The position numbers and the translations under genes are program-made. From Streptomyces barringtoniae (GTDB lineage Bacteria; Actinomycetota; Actinomycetes; Streptomycetales; Streptomycetaceae), in the NCBI RefSeq assembly GCF_020819595.1, contig NZ_JAJHNP010000002.1, forward strand, positions 248,001 to 312,000: a DNA stretch of 64,000 bases. Direction: 5' to 3'. Numbering within the stretch: the first letter of the stretch is position 1; each line of letters starts with the position of its first letter. Of this stretch, positions 1 to 8,917 are shown in pieces. Below the pieces are notes generated by a model. It was given only the letters and a program-made list of their open reading frames with translations, searched no databases and was not told where the DNA came from.

Positions 1-539
1 TCCGGGACCTCGACTTCGACACCCTCGCCCGCGCGGTCGGTGTCGTCTCGCAGGAGACGTACCTCTTCCACGCCTCGGTCGCCGACAACCTCCGCTTCGC
101 CAAGCCGGACGCCACGGACGAGGAACTGCAGGCGGCGGCCAGAGCGGCACAGATACACGACCACATAGCCGCGCTGCCCGACGGCTATGACACGGTCGTC
201 GGCGAACGCGGCCACCGCTTCTCCGGCGGTGAGAAGCAGCGCCTCGCGATCGCCCGCACCATCCTGCGCGATCCGCCGGTCCTCATCCTCGACGAGGCGA
301 CCAGCGCGCTCGACACCCGTACGGAGGCCGCCGTCCAGGAGGCGATCGACGCCCTGTCGGCCGACCGGACGACGATCACCATCGCCCACCGCCTGTCCAC
401 GATCCGCGGCGCCGACCAGATCGTGGTCCTCGACTCCGGGCGGGCCGCCGAACGCGGCAGCCACGAGCAACTGCTGGAACTGGACGGGCGGTACGCAGCG
501 CTGGTGCGCCGGGACGCACAGCTCGAGCCGACGAGCTGA
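1..539 (+). CDS. ABC transporter ATP-binding protein, C-terminal part (5' end outside window)
   Basis: The reading frame is open from base 3 to a TGA at 537-539. It shows the second half of an ABC nucleotide-binding domain: a Q-loop (VGVVSQETYLF), the signature FSGGEKQRLAIART, Walker B with catalytic glutamate (VLILDEATSALD) and the switch histidine (TITIAHRLSTI). Wording around the Q-loop and the tail (GSHEQLLELDGRYAALVRR) is typical of ABC exporters with a fused membrane domain (MsbA/LmrA type), so the missing 5' part probably encodes six helices. Exporters of this type often occur as heterodimer pairs in Streptomyces, but the partner would be outside the window. The substrate cannot be told. 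Confidence 0.9.
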   Translation, partial: RDLDFDTLARAVGVVSQETYLFHASVADNLRFAKPDATDEELQAAARAAQIHDHIAALPDGYDTVVGERGHRFSGGEKQRLAIARTILRDPPVLILDEATSALDTRTEAAVQEAIDALSADRTTITIAHRLSTIRGADQIVVLDSGRAAERGSHEQLLELDGRYAALVRRDAQLEPTS

Positions 540-625
540 ACGCGGCCGCGACCGGCGCGCTGACGCTCGGCCGACAGAACGAACATATGCCGGGTTTGCG
601 GTGATATGCGTATTACCGTTCCCGC

Positions 626-1510
626 ATGCAGACGAACATTCCGCCACGGAGCACGATTCGACTGACCCGCCGGGGCAGACTCGTCCTCGTCGTGGCCGGC
701 GCCGTCGTGGCCGGTACCGCCGTGGCGATGCCGCTGCTGATGCTGAACGGCGGATCCGAGCAGACACCGTCCGCCGCGCTGGTCGTCCCGGAGGGCTGGC
801 GTGCGAGCCAGGTGTACGACGCGATCGACAAGGCCCTCCGGCTGCCTGCCGGAAGCACGCGCAGGTCCGTGGGGAAGGCCGGTCTGAAGCTGCCGGGTGA
901 TGCCGCGGGCAACCCGGAGGGCTATCTCTTCCCGGCAACGTACCCCCTGCAGAAGGGAGCGACGTCCGAGTCCCTGCTGCGCTTCATGGTCGACACCGCC
1001 GACAGCAAGCTCAGCGCGGCGCCGATCGCGGCCGGGGCGCAGCGCAACGCGATGAACGTCTACCAGACCGTCACCGTCGCCAGCATCGTCCAGGCCGAGG
1101 CCGCGACCAAGGAGGACATGGGCAGGGTCGCCCGGGTCGTCTTCAACCGGCTGAAGCGCGGGATGCCGCTGCAGATGGACTCGACGATCAACTACGCGCT
1201 GGACCGTAGCAGCGCCCGCACCAGCCAGGTCGGCGCCCGCATCGAGAGCCCCTACAACACCTACCAGCGCATGGGCCTGCCGCCCACACCGATCGACAAC
1301 CCCGGCGAGGACGCGATGCGTGCCGCGCTCAACCCGACGCCGGGGGACTGGCTGTACTTCGTCACGGTCAAGCCCGGAGACACCCGCTTCACCTCCGACT
1401 ACGCGACGCACATGCGCAACGTGGCGGAGTTCAACTCCCTCCACGGGGGCACGGGGCGGGCACAGGGCCCGAGTGGGAGTCCGTCCTCCCCGCGGTCCTC
1501 GGCCCGCTGA
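626..1510 (+). CDS. mltG: MltG/YceG-like endolytic murein transglycosylase
   Basis: Protein of 294 residues. A basic start is followed by one membrane segment at about residues 17-40 (VLVVAGAVVAGTAVAMPLLM), leaving the rest outside the cell. It then shows YceG-family landmarks: NPEGYLFPATY near residue 97, the active-site helix ASIVQAEA with its glutamate near residue 155, and VFNRLKRGMPLQMDSTINYAL. Known MltG enzymes cut nascent glycan strands and so terminate peptidoglycan chains. The protein is short, because the LysM-like part before the catalytic domain is reduced, and it ends in a Ser/Pro/Gly-rich tail. It is not next to aroE or the Holliday-junction resolvase gene, as housekeeping actinobacterial mltG usually is, so it is probably a paralogue. 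It converges with the following gene with only 12 bases between. Confidence 0.85.
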   Translation: MQTNIPPRSTIRLTRRGRLVLVVAGAVVAGTAVAMPLLMLNGGSEQTPSAALVVPEGWRASQVYDAIDKALRLPAGSTRRSVGKAGLKLPGDAAGNPEGYLFPATYPLQKGATSESLLRFMVDTADSKLSAAPIAAGAQRNAMNVYQTVTVASIVQAEAATKEDMGRVARVVFNRLKRGMPLQMDSTINYALDRSSARTSQVGARIESPYNTYQRMGLPPTPIDNPGEDAMRAALNPTPGDWLYFVTVKPGDTRFTSDYATHMRNVAEFNSLHGGTGRAQGPSGSPSSPRSSAR

Positions 1511-1522
1511 GCCGGCGGAACG

Positions 1523-2602
1523 TCACGCGGCGGCAGGCTGTTCCTCGGCCAGTAGTCGCCTGATGTCCCGGACTGCCGAGCGGCCAGCCCGGTTCGCGCC
1601 GATGGTGCTGGCCGACGGGCCGTAGCCGACGAGATGGACGCGCGGATCGGCCACCGCACGAGTGTCCTCGACCCGGATCCCGCCGCCCGGCTCGCGCAGC
1701 CGCAGCGGACGGAGATGGTCCAGTGCGGCGCGGAACCCGGTCGCCCAGAGGATCACATCGGCGGTGACGTGCCGTCCGTCTCCCCATTCCACGCCGTCCG
1801 GGGTGACCCGGTCGAACATCGGCTGCCGGTCCAGGACTCCGTCCGCGAGCCCCTGCCGGATGGCGTCGTTGAGGGGCAGCCCGGTGACCGAGACGACGCT
1901 GCGCGGGGGCAGCCCCTGGCGCACCCGCTCCTCCACCAGTGCGACGGCCGTGCGGCCCGCCTCCTGGTCGAACGGCCCCTCGCGGAACACCGGAGGCCGC
2001 CGGGTGACCCAGGTGGTCGCGGCCGCGTACGGGGCGAGCTCCAGCAGGTGCTGGGTGCCCGAGGCGCCGCCGCCCACGACCACGACGCGCTGTCCGGCGA
2101 ACTCCTTTGGCCCGGCGTACTGCGCGGTGTGCAACTGCCGCCCGCGGAAGGTCTCCTGACCGGGATAACGCGGCCAGAACGGCCGGTCCCAGGTGCCGGT
2201 GGCGTTGATCAGCGCCCGTGTCGACCAGGCGCCGTCCGAGGTCTCCACGAGCAGTCGCCCGCCGTCTCCCTCGCGTACCGCTCGTACGTCGACGGGCCGT
2301 CGTACGCGCAGGCCGAAGGCGCGCTCGTACCGGTCGAAGTACTCACCGATCACCTCCGCCGAGGGCCGTGCGGGATCGGCGTCGGTCAGCTCCATGCCGG
2401 GCAGGGCGTGCATCCCGTGCACCTTGCCGTACGTCAGCGAGGGCCACCGGAACTGCCAGGCGCCGCCCGGCGCGGGGGAGTGGTCGAGGACGACGAAGTC
2501 GCGGTCCGGCTCGAAACCGGTGCGCCGCAGATGGTAGGCGCTGGACAGCCCGGCCTGACCAGCGCCGATGACGACAACCTCGACCTCACGTGATTCGTTC
2601 AC
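1523..2602 (-). CDS. FAD/NAD(P)-dependent monooxygenase-like oxidoreductase (CzcO/BVMO-like)
   Basis: Protein of 359 residues with two dinucleotide-binding folds: an N-terminal FAD motif VVIGAGQAGLSSAYHL (about residues 10-25) and a central NADPH motif VVVVGGGASGTQHLLEL (about 172-188). The stretch LINATGTWDRPFWPRYPG and the C-terminal LWATGF are hallmarks of class B flavin monooxygenases and the CzcO/YpdA-like group. Such enzymes oxygenate small substrates or act as NADPH-flavin oxidoreductases. The full Baeyer-Villiger fingerprint is not evident, so the reaction is left open. The gene stands alone on the minus strand; its substrate is unknown. Confidence 0.85.
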   Translation of the reverse strand: MNESREVEVVVIGAGQAGLSSAYHLRRTGFEPDRDFVVLDHSPAPGGAWQFRWPSLTYGKVHGMHALPGMELTDADPARPSAEVIGEYFDRYERAFGLRVRRPVDVRAVREGDGGRLLVETSDGAWSTRALINATGTWDRPFWPRYPGQETFRGRQLHTAQYAGPKEFAGQRVVVVGGGASGTQHLLELAPYAAATTWVTRRPPVFREGPFDQEAGRTAVALVEERVRQGLPPRSVVSVTGLPLNDAIRQGLADGVLDRQPMFDRVTPDGVEWGDGRHVTADVILWATGFRAALDHLRPLRLREPGGGIRVEDTRAVADPRVHLVGYGPSASTIGANRAGRSAVRDIRRLLAEEQPAAA

Positions 2603-2794
2603 GCTTCTACCAACCGGGCTCCGGGCGTGGATCTTCCCGAGAGCGTCCTGGGCCGCGGCAGAGCTCCCCGAAGCCGGGCAGGGGCCCGAGCCCCGCCGCC
2701 CGGCCGGTGGCCGCCGGACACCAGCAGCAGCGCCCCGCTCCGGCGACCGGGGCCGCCGTGCGATCCGGTGAGCCGCGTGCCGACAACTCCGGGC

Positions 2795-2923
2795 TCACGC
2801 CCCTCCCAGCCGGCGCGGTGTCCGGCAGGTCGCGATCACCTCGCCGATGCCGAACCAGATGATGAACAGCGCAATGAGACCGATGAACGGCACCGTCCGC
2901 AGCCTCCGCACCGGCGCGTCCAC
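2795..2923 (-). CDS. possible small membrane protein of 42 residues
   Basis: In the otherwise gene-free stretch 2603-3161 a GTG-started minus-strand frame encodes 42 residues. One hydrophobic helix (FIGLIALFIIWFGIGEVIA) is flanked by arginines (VRRLRT before, CRTPRR after), which is the layout of a single-pass membrane peptide. No Shine-Dalgarno stands out and no family is recognised. It may be a remnant of a longer membrane protein. The rest of the 560-base gap shows nothing convincing. Confidence 0.3.
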   Translation of the reverse strand: MDAPVRRLRTVPFIGLIALFIIWFGIGEVIATCRTPRRLGGA

Positions 2924-3161
2924 CAGGTCTCACCGATCCGGAACAGCTCCGAGACCGGGGCGAGTCCAGTGCCGATCATGGTCCCCACCCGGCGAGGCGA
3001 GCACGTCGGACGGCAAGAGGAGGCGTGGTGTCAGCGGCTGCGGCAGTACGTGGTCTGATGCCCGCGCGAGGGGCAGCAGCGTCCCGTCTTGTGGACCGGC
3101 CGTCTCGGGACGGGCTCGTGCCACAGGCTGCGAATCCCGGCGTGTGGGACAGGATGGGGGC

Positions 3162-3584
3162 ATGCCAGATGCCTTCACCACCCGCATGCTGAACGTCTCC
3201 ACCGGCTCCCGGGAACGCGTCGTCGACCTCACCGCCGACTGTGAGGACTTCCTGCGCGAGGCGGCGGCCGGCCGCGACGGCCTGCTCAGTGTCTTCGTCC
3301 CGCACGCAACGGCCGGAATCGCCGTCATCGAGACGGGCGCCGGAAGCGACGACGACCTCCTCGCCGCCCTGCACACCCTGCTCCCCGCCGACGACCGCTG
3401 GCAGCACCGCCACGGCAGCCCCGGCCACGGCCGCGACCACGTCCTCCCGGCCCTCGTCCCGCCCCACGCCACCCTCCCGGTGATCGGCGGCCGCCTGGAG
3501 CTGGGCACCTGGCAGTCGGTCTGCCTGGTCGACACGAACAGGGACAATCCCGAGCGCAAGGTTCGGCTGAGCTTCCTCGGCTGA
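3162..3584 (+). CDS. yjbQ: YjbQ-family protein (UPF0047, secondary thiamine-phosphate synthase-like)
   Basis: Protein of 140 residues, the normal length for this single-domain family. Family marks are LLSVFVPHATAGIAVIE near residue 45, HGRDHVLPALV, GTWQSVCLVDTNRDNP and the terminal VRLSFLG. YjbQ proteins form small trimeric beta barrels; some show weak thiamine-phosphate synthase activity, but the physiological role is unsettled. The ATG at 3162 was chosen because it gives the family's N-terminus and follows AGGATGGGGGC. This is the only intact copy here. Its last codons and 3' flank are repeated at three other places (see repeats at 16000, 35163 and 40932), so its 3' end may be an integration hot spot. 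Confidence 0.88.
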   Translation: MPDAFTTRMLNVSTGSRERVVDLTADCEDFLREAAAGRDGLLSVFVPHATAGIAVIETGAGSDDDLLAALHTLLPADDRWQHRHGSPGHGRDHVLPALVPPHATLPVIGGRLELGTWQSVCLVDTNRDNPERKVRLSFLG

Positions 3585-3623
3585 TGTATGTGCCGGAACC
3601 GTAGCGCCGAATTCCGGCCGCGC
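3531..3623 (+). repeat. yjbQ 3'-end repeat, copy A (intact gene end)
   Basis: This segment starts at GACACGAACAGGGACAAT inside yjbQ, runs through the stop codon and ends in the 3' flank at ATTCCGGCCGCGC. By hand alignment it matches 16000-16092 without gaps, 79 of 93 positions identical. Similarity begins abruptly at the GACACG point and does not extend upstream into the gene. Confidence 0.75.
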
Positions 3624-4019
3624 TCAACGCCCCTTGACCCCTGCCGGATCAGCCCGTGACCACTCCGGGTGGTCTCACCTGACCTGGAGGGGGATTGGCG
3701 AGGATCGTGTCGGGGCGGCGATCGCTATGACAACGGCAGTGGCCAAGCGGCAAGGGTGGAACGCGCCAGGTGCGGGGGCCCAGGCTGCGAAAGCCGGGAG
3801 CGGATGGTGTGTCGCGGCGGCGAGCCGGCGCCGCTTGATCTCTCTGCTGTGCGCACGTGCGGCTGCCCTCCGATAGCCCCAAGGCGCCGCGCAACGTCGT
3901 TGTGGGGCGCTGTCTCACCGTCGGTGCATTGCCGGCGCATGTCTTCGATATGACCTTCCCTTGACTGTCCTCCTCTAGGGTCGGAAGCCGCAGTTGCGAA
4001 CCGGGGGGAGACGACAGCG
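3624..4019. other. intergenic region without recognisable gene
   Basis: About 400 bases between the yjbQ 3' flank and the toxin operon. Short open frames exist on both strands but none has a family signature or a good ribosome site. The last 60 bases should hold the promoter of the WXG100-like/RHS operon, but no clear -35/-10 pair could be assigned. GGGGGGAGACGACAGCG just before 4020 is the ribosome-binding site. Confidence 0.5.
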
Positions 4020-4385
4020 ATGGGTGACGGCAAGGTCCCCGGCAAGGTGCTGGACATCAAGACCGCCGACATCAAGGCTGCGGCACCGGCCTTCCAGCAG
4101 GGCGCCGTCGATCTGAGCAAGGCGCTGACCACTCTGATCAAGACCCTGGACGGCCTCGGTGAGCCCTGGGGCCACGACGAACAGGGCAACCAGTTCGGCG
4201 GCGTCTACAAGCCGCACCAGAAGAAGATCGAGAGCGCGGCGGGCATCCTGGTGCTCGGGCTGACGAGCATTCACGAGGCCATGGCTGACATGGCCGACGG
4301 GCACGTGGACAACGACGAGCTCATCGCCGGCATGTTCACCGAAATAAAGACCCCCAAGCAGAGCGACGGTGCCGGTGAGCATTGA
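4020..4385 (+). CDS. WXG100-like small helical protein, partner of the RHS toxin
   Basis: Protein of 121 residues, predicted mostly helical. GEPWGHDEQGNQFGGVYKPHQ occupies the central turn, where WXG100/ESX proteins have their W-x-G hairpin. No signal peptide. The start follows a strong purine-rich ribosome site. Its 3' end overlaps the start of the RHS gene, so the two are translationally coupled. WXG100-type partners are typically co-secreted with LXG- or RHS-type toxins through a type VII (ESX) machine; none of that machine's genes is in this window. The role as secretion partner is inferred from size, fold and position. Confidence 0.7.
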   Translation: MGDGKVPGKVLDIKTADIKAAAPAFQQGAVDLSKALTTLIKTLDGLGEPWGHDEQGNQFGGVYKPHQKKIESAAGILVLGLTSIHEAMADMADGHVDNDELIAGMFTEIKTPKQSDGAGEH

Positions 4386-7300
4386 GTCCAAAGCCCGCCA
4401 CATCCTTCTCGACATGGGCCTGTGGTGGCCGGAGGCCGACCCCGACAAGCTGCGGGACGCGGCGAAAGCATGGCGTGCGTTCGCCGATTCGGTGGACGAC
4501 GTCCGTTCCCCTGTGCATCGCAGTGCGTCCGGGATCATCCACAACAACGCGGGTGAGTCGATCGAGGCGTTCCACAAGTTCTGGGACCGCTACGCCCAGG
4601 GCAAGGACGGCGGCTGGCTGAGCGACCTCGCCAAGTCCTCGCGGGAGATGGCAGGCGGCTTGGACAAGTTCGCCGACGGCATCGACGACGCGATCAACAA
4701 GCTCTGGACGCGGATAGCCATCGACGCGGCCGTGATCGCGGGTGGGGTGGCGCTGGCCATCATGACGGCGGGCATCGCCTCCGGCGCGGCGGCAGCTGCG
4801 GCGGACGCGGTCATCGAGTTCGGCGCCACGATCGGTGTCGGGGTCTCCGCCGTGGTGGCCGACATCATCGGCGGTGCCTTCGTCGCCGCCGCGTTCGGCG
4901 GGGTCGAGTCGGTCACCGTCGACCTCGCCGTGGCCCAGCCGCTGCAGATGGCCACTGGTCTGCAGCACGGCTTCAGCCTGGACGAGGTCAACCAGGCCGC
5001 CAAGGACGGCATGATCTTCGGCGGTGCGCTCGGAGCGGGCGGCGGCCTGCTGAAGGCGAGCATGGAAGGCGGCCTCGCCGACACCACCCCGCTGCTGCTG
5101 CGCCCGCCGTCACTCCGCCCGGACCTGGTCGACCTGGGCCCGGCGGCCCGCAACGCCGAGGACACGCCGTGCGTGGGCGAGCCGATCGACGTGGCGACCG
5201 GGGCGATGCTGATGACGCAGACGGACCTGTCGCTGCCGGGGAGTCTGCCGCTGCAGTTCACGCGTACCCACCTGTCCTCCTACAGGGGTGGTGTCTGCTT
5301 CGGCCCGACCTGGATATCCACCCTGGACGAGTGCCTTCAGATCGACGGGGAGGGAGTCGTCTTCGCCGCGGCGGACGGCATGCGCCTGGTGTACCCGGTG
5401 CCGGAACCGGGCGTGCCGACGATGCCGGTGAAGGGCGCCCGCTGGCCGCTGGAGTGGGACGGCAAGCCGGACGGCGCGATGACGGTCACCGACCCGGCGA
5501 CGGGCGTGACCCGGACCTTCGCCGCCCCCGTGCCCTCACCCTCCTTCGGCGTGTTCCACCTGGCCCTCGATTCCTGGGCCGACCGCAACGGCAACCGCAT
5601 CGACGTGGAACGCGACGACGAAGGCATCCCGTTCGGCCTCCGCCACTCCGGCGGCTACTACGTCGCCGTCGACACCCAGGGCCCCCGCATCACCGCCCTG
5701 CGCCTCCTGGACGAGCCGCCCTCCCGCTACCGCCCGGGCACCACAGCCGACGAGGGCACGGTCGTCATGCGCTACGCCTACGACACCGCCGGCAACCTGA
5801 CCGAGGTCATCAACTCCAGCGGCGAGCCCCTGCGCTTCACCTACGACACCGAGGGCCGTGTCACCCGCTGGACCGACCGCAACGGCACCTGGTTCGGTTA
5901 CGTCTACGACGAGCGCGGAAGGGTAATCCGCACCGAGGGCATCGACGGCATCCTCTCCGGCACCCTGACCTACGACGACACCGCCCGCACGACGACGTAC
6001 ACGGACTCCCAGGGGCACGTCTCGGTCCACCGGTACAACGCCGAAGGGCTGGTGGTGGAGGAGACAGACCCTCTGGGCCATGTCACGCGGACCGAGTGGG
6101 ACAAGTACGGCTCCCGCCCGCTCGCGGTGACGGACCCGCTGGGCTACACCACGCGCTACGCGTACGACGACGCCGGCAACCTCACCGGCCTCAGCCTCCC
6201 CGATGGCCAGGAGGCCCAGGCGGAGTACAACGCGCTCGGAGTGCCGACAAAGGTCGTCGAGCCGGGTGGGGCGACCTGGCGGCACACCTACGACGACCGT
6301 GGCAATGTGATTGCCACCGTGGACCCGACCGGTGCCGAGACCCACTACGAATACGACAGTTCAGGGCACCTGGCCGCGGTCACAGACGCGCTCGGTCGGA
6401 CACGGAGGATCGTGTCCAACACGGCCGGCTTGCCGATCACGCTCAGCGACGAGCTGGGACATGAGACGACCGTGGGCCGCGACTCGTTCGGCCGGATCGT
6501 CGCGGTGACCGACCCACTCGGTCACACCACACGCATGGGGTGGACCGTCGAGGGCAAGCCGAAGTGGCGCGCGTACCCCGACGGCACGCGCGAATCCTGG
6601 ACCTGGGACGCCGAAGGCAACCTGATCGCGCACACCGATCTCGCCGGAAACACGACCCAGCAGACGGCTGCACCCTTCGACGTCCCGGCAACCCGCACAG
6701 ACTCGGACGGCGCCCGGTACGGGTTCACATACGACACCGAGTTGCGTCTGACAGGCGTCACCAACCCCGAGGGGCGAACCTGGTCCTACCTCTATGACGA
6801 GGCTGGCCGGCTGATCGCGGAGACGGATTTCAACGGGCGCACGCTGACGTACGCGTTTGACGCCGCGGGTAGGCTGATCGCCCGGACCAACGGCGCCGGC
6901 GAGATTCTGCGCTTCACCCGTGACGCGCGCGGCAGGGTCGTGGCCCAGGAAACCGACAGTGGTGAGATCACGACGTACGCGTACACACCGGACGGCAACC
7001 TGTGCCGCGCGGCCAACGCTGACGCCCAGGTGGCTCTGGAACGGGACGCGCTGGGGCGGATCCTGTCGGAGACGGTCAACGATCGCACGTCGGTCTTCCA
7101 GTACGACGCCCTTGGGCGCCGTACTCGGCGCGTGGCACCATCCGGTCTGGCTTCGGACTGGACGTATGACGCGGCCGGACGACCGGTGCGACTGCGCTCA
7201 GCGGCGGGCTCTCTGGACTTTTCGCACGACGCAGCGGGTCGTGAGATCGAGCGCCGGTTCGGCGAGGGAGTGACCCTCACGCAGAGCTGGAACCCGAACG

Positions 7301-8649
7301 GGCAGATGACCGCGCAGTCTCTGGCCTTCGCCACCGCTGGGACCGTTCCGGACCGCCTCCTCCAGCACCGCACGTACGCCTACCGGGTCGACGGCCATCT
7401 CACCGAGATCCGAGAGCTGACTTCGGGTACACGCCGCTTCGGTCTGGACGGCACGGGCCGGGTCACAGAGGTACGGGCCCACGGCTGGACCGAGACCTAC
7501 GCCTACGACACCACCGGCAAAGTGCGACAGGTGTCGGCACCTGGCCACGGCTCCCCCGGTGAGCGCGCGTTCGAGGGCACGATCGTCCGCCGGGCGGGGC
7601 GGACGACGTACGAGCACGACACCCAAGGCCGGCTCATCCGCCGTACGCGCAAACTCCTCAGTGGGAAAACCCATACATGGTCCTACGGCTGGAACGCGGA
7701 GGACCGCCTGACCGAGGTGGTCACGCCGAGCGGTGACAGATGGAGGTACACCTACGATCCGCTGGGCCGGCGCATCTCCAAGCACCGTGAGACCGAGGAT
7801 GGATCACCCGCCGACCGTGTCGAATTCTCCTGGGATGATACCCGTCTGACCGAACAGACGGGCCCGGACGGCAAGGTGACCACGTGGGACTACGAACCGG
7901 ACACACACCGCCCGGTCACCCAGACCGTTCACACACCGTCGCCTGTCCCCGCGGGAGGCTCCTTCCTCGCGCGACTCGCCGAGGAGACAGGCCCCGAGAG
8001 CGCTACGCGTTTTCTCGCAGTCATCACCGACAACGCCGGTTCCCCCATGGAGCTCGTCTCCGAAGAGGGCGAGGTGGTGTGGCAGCGTCGTAGCACGTTG
8101 TGGGGCACCCACCTCCCTGCCGGGACCGACGAGCCGGAATCTGTCCTCTGCCCGCTGCGCTTTCCGGGCCAGTACGCCGACACTGAGACAAGCCTGAACT
8201 ACAACTACTTCCGTTACTACGATCCGGAAGTCGCCCGGTACCTCAGTCCCGACCCGCTTGGGCTCGACGCCGCTCCCGATCACCACGCCTACGTCGACGC
8301 GCCGCTGCTGCTGGTCGACCCGCTGGGTCTGAAGTGCGAAGAGGTGGTTCCCACACCCCGGACCGGGGTCAAGGGGCTCATCAAGGACGCTCAGCTCCCC
8401 CACACGGGACGCATCCGCTTCGTCCCGGACAAGAGAGTGTCGGTCAGTACGGGCCTGCCCCGTGGCGCTCGGAAGGGTTACATCGACCGGTTCGGTAACG
8501 AATGGATCAAGGGACCATCCAGGACCGCCGGGCAGCCGTTCGAGTGGGATGTTCAGCTGAGCAAACTGGGCAAGGCCAAGATGGGATGGCTCAGTAGGGA
8601 CGGTAGCCACCTTAATGTGTCCCTCGACGGCGAGATCACCCATAAGTGA
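4375..8649 (+). CDS. RHS/YD-repeat polymorphic toxin with a type-17-like C-terminal toxin domain
   Basis: Protein of about 1424 residues. Layout: helical WXG-like N-terminus (1-115); Ala/Gly-rich hydrophobic stretch (about 117-185); DUF6531-like entry at about 265 (VGEPIDVATGAMLMTQTDL); many YD repeats of the form YDxxGNL/YDEAGRL (about 460-1260); then the RHS core, ending in YFRYYDPEVARYLSPDPLGLD. After DPLGLK a variable 105-residue tip follows (KGYIDRFGNEWIKGPSR, EWDVQLS, HLNVSLDGEITHK), which I read as the polymorphic toxin type 17 family, predicted to be a nuclease. GTG at 4375 overlaps the stop of the upstream gene; a GTG at 4369 is possible. The small gene just downstream is the likely immunity gene. 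RHS shells enclose the toxin, which acts after delivery into a neighbour cell. Confidence 0.9.
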   Translation: MSIESKARHILLDMGLWWPEADPDKLRDAAKAWRAFADSVDDVRSPVHRSASGIIHNNAGESIEAFHKFWDRYAQGKDGGWLSDLAKSSREMAGGLDKFADGIDDAINKLWTRIAIDAAVIAGGVALAIMTAGIASGAAAAAADAVIEFGATIGVGVSAVVADIIGGAFVAAAFGGVESVTVDLAVAQPLQMATGLQHGFSLDEVNQAAKDGMIFGGALGAGGGLLKASMEGGLADTTPLLLRPPSLRPDLVDLGPAARNAEDTPCVGEPIDVATGAMLMTQTDLSLPGSLPLQFTRTHLSSYRGGVCFGPTWISTLDECLQIDGEGVVFAAADGMRLVYPVPEPGVPTMPVKGARWPLEWDGKPDGAMTVTDPATGVTRTFAAPVPSPSFGVFHLALDSWADRNGNRIDVERDDEGIPFGLRHSGGYYVAVDTQGPRITALRLLDEPPSRYRPGTTADEGTVVMRYAYDTAGNLTEVINSSGEPLRFTYDTEGRVTRWTDRNGTWFGYVYDERGRVIRTEGIDGILSGTLTYDDTARTTTYTDSQGHVSVHRYNAEGLVVEETDPLGHVTRTEWDKYGSRPLAVTDPLGYTTRYAYDDAGNLTGLSLPDGQEAQAEYNALGVPTKVVEPGGATWRHTYDDRGNVIATVDPTGAETHYEYDSSGHLAAVTDALGRTRRIVSNTAGLPITLSDELGHETTVGRDSFGRIVAVTDPLGHTTRMGWTVEGKPKWRAYPDGTRESWTWDAEGNLIAHTDLAGNTTQQTAAPFDVPATRTDSDGARYGFTYDTELRLTGVTNPEGRTWSYLYDEAGRLIAETDFNGRTLTYAFDAAGRLIARTNGAGEILRFTRDARGRVVAQETDSGEITTYAYTPDGNLCRAANADAQVALERDALGRILSETVNDRTSVFQYDALGRRTRRVAPSGLASDWTYDAAGRPVRLRSAAGSLDFSHDAAGREIERRFGEGVTLTQSWNPNGQMTAQSLAFATAGTVPDRLLQHRTYAYRVDGHLTEIRELTSGTRRFGLDGTGRVTEVRAHGWTETYAYDTTGKVRQVSAPGHGSPGERAFEGTIVRRAGRTTYEHDTQGRLIRRTRKLLSGKTHTWSYGWNAEDRLTEVVTPSGDRWRYTYDPLGRRISKHRETEDGSPADRVEFSWDDTRLTEQTGPDGKVTTWDYEPDTHRPVTQTVHTPSPVPAGGSFLARLAEETGPESATRFLAVITDNAGSPMELVSEEGEVVWQRRSTLWGTHLPAGTDEPESVLCPLRFPGQYADTETSLNYNYFRYYDPEVARYLSPDPLGLDAAPDHHAYVDAPLLLVDPLGLKCEEVVPTPRTGVKGLIKDAQLPHTGRIRFVPDKRVSVSTGLPRGARKGYIDRFGNEWIKGPSRTAGQPFEWDVQLSKLGKAKMGWLSRDGSHLNVSLDGEITHK

Positions 8650-8670
8650 TGGGAAAGGACTGACTCCAAG

Positions 8671-8898
8671 ATGGCGGACACCCTCCCGTTCTACGGAGAA
8701 GTGCGCGTGCTCAGGGCCTCCGACAGACCCGATCTGGAGGGCAAGCTCGGAGGCATCCTTGGCATCACCGAGCCGCCCGACGAAGCGACTCCGCCTGCCT
8801 ACGCCGTGCTGATCGACGGAGAGGAGGAGGTGTACACGTTCCTCCGCGAGGAGATCGAGCCCACGGGGCATATGCGAAAGCAGGAGGACTACTACTGA
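8671..8898 (+). CDS. probable immunity protein (Imm31-like) for the RHS toxin
   Basis: Protein of 75 residues, acidic, starting 21 bases after the toxin gene behind GGAAAGGACTGACTCCAAG. The pattern FYGEVRVLRASDRPDL, GKLGGILGI, YAVLIDGEEEVYTFLREE and PTGHMRK resembles the Imm31-type immunity fold: a short beta-rich protein with a conserved Tyr/Val strand and a closing E-x-x-x-P-T-G. Size, charge, position and order are those of a cognate immunity protein, which binds and neutralises the toxin tip in the producing cell. The family name is from memory and moderately sure; the immunity role rests mainly on position. Confidence 0.75.
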   Translation: MADTLPFYGEVRVLRASDRPDLEGKLGGILGITEPPDEATPPAYAVLIDGEEEVYTFLREEIEPTGHMRKQEDYY

Positions 8899-8917
8899 CG
8901 GCCGTCGCCGACGTCGC

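Noticed and set aside
185..1444. 419-residue minus-strand frame over the ABC and mltG genes
   Set aside because: Antisense shadow typical of high-GC DNA; it has no family features and the plus-strand genes are clear.
4375..8649. Insecticidal Tc-toxin or cell-wall protein assignment for the YD-repeat protein
   Set aside because: The DPLGLD core followed by a short variable tip and a small downstream gene is the polymorphic-toxin layout; no LPXTG or TcB/TcC partner is present.
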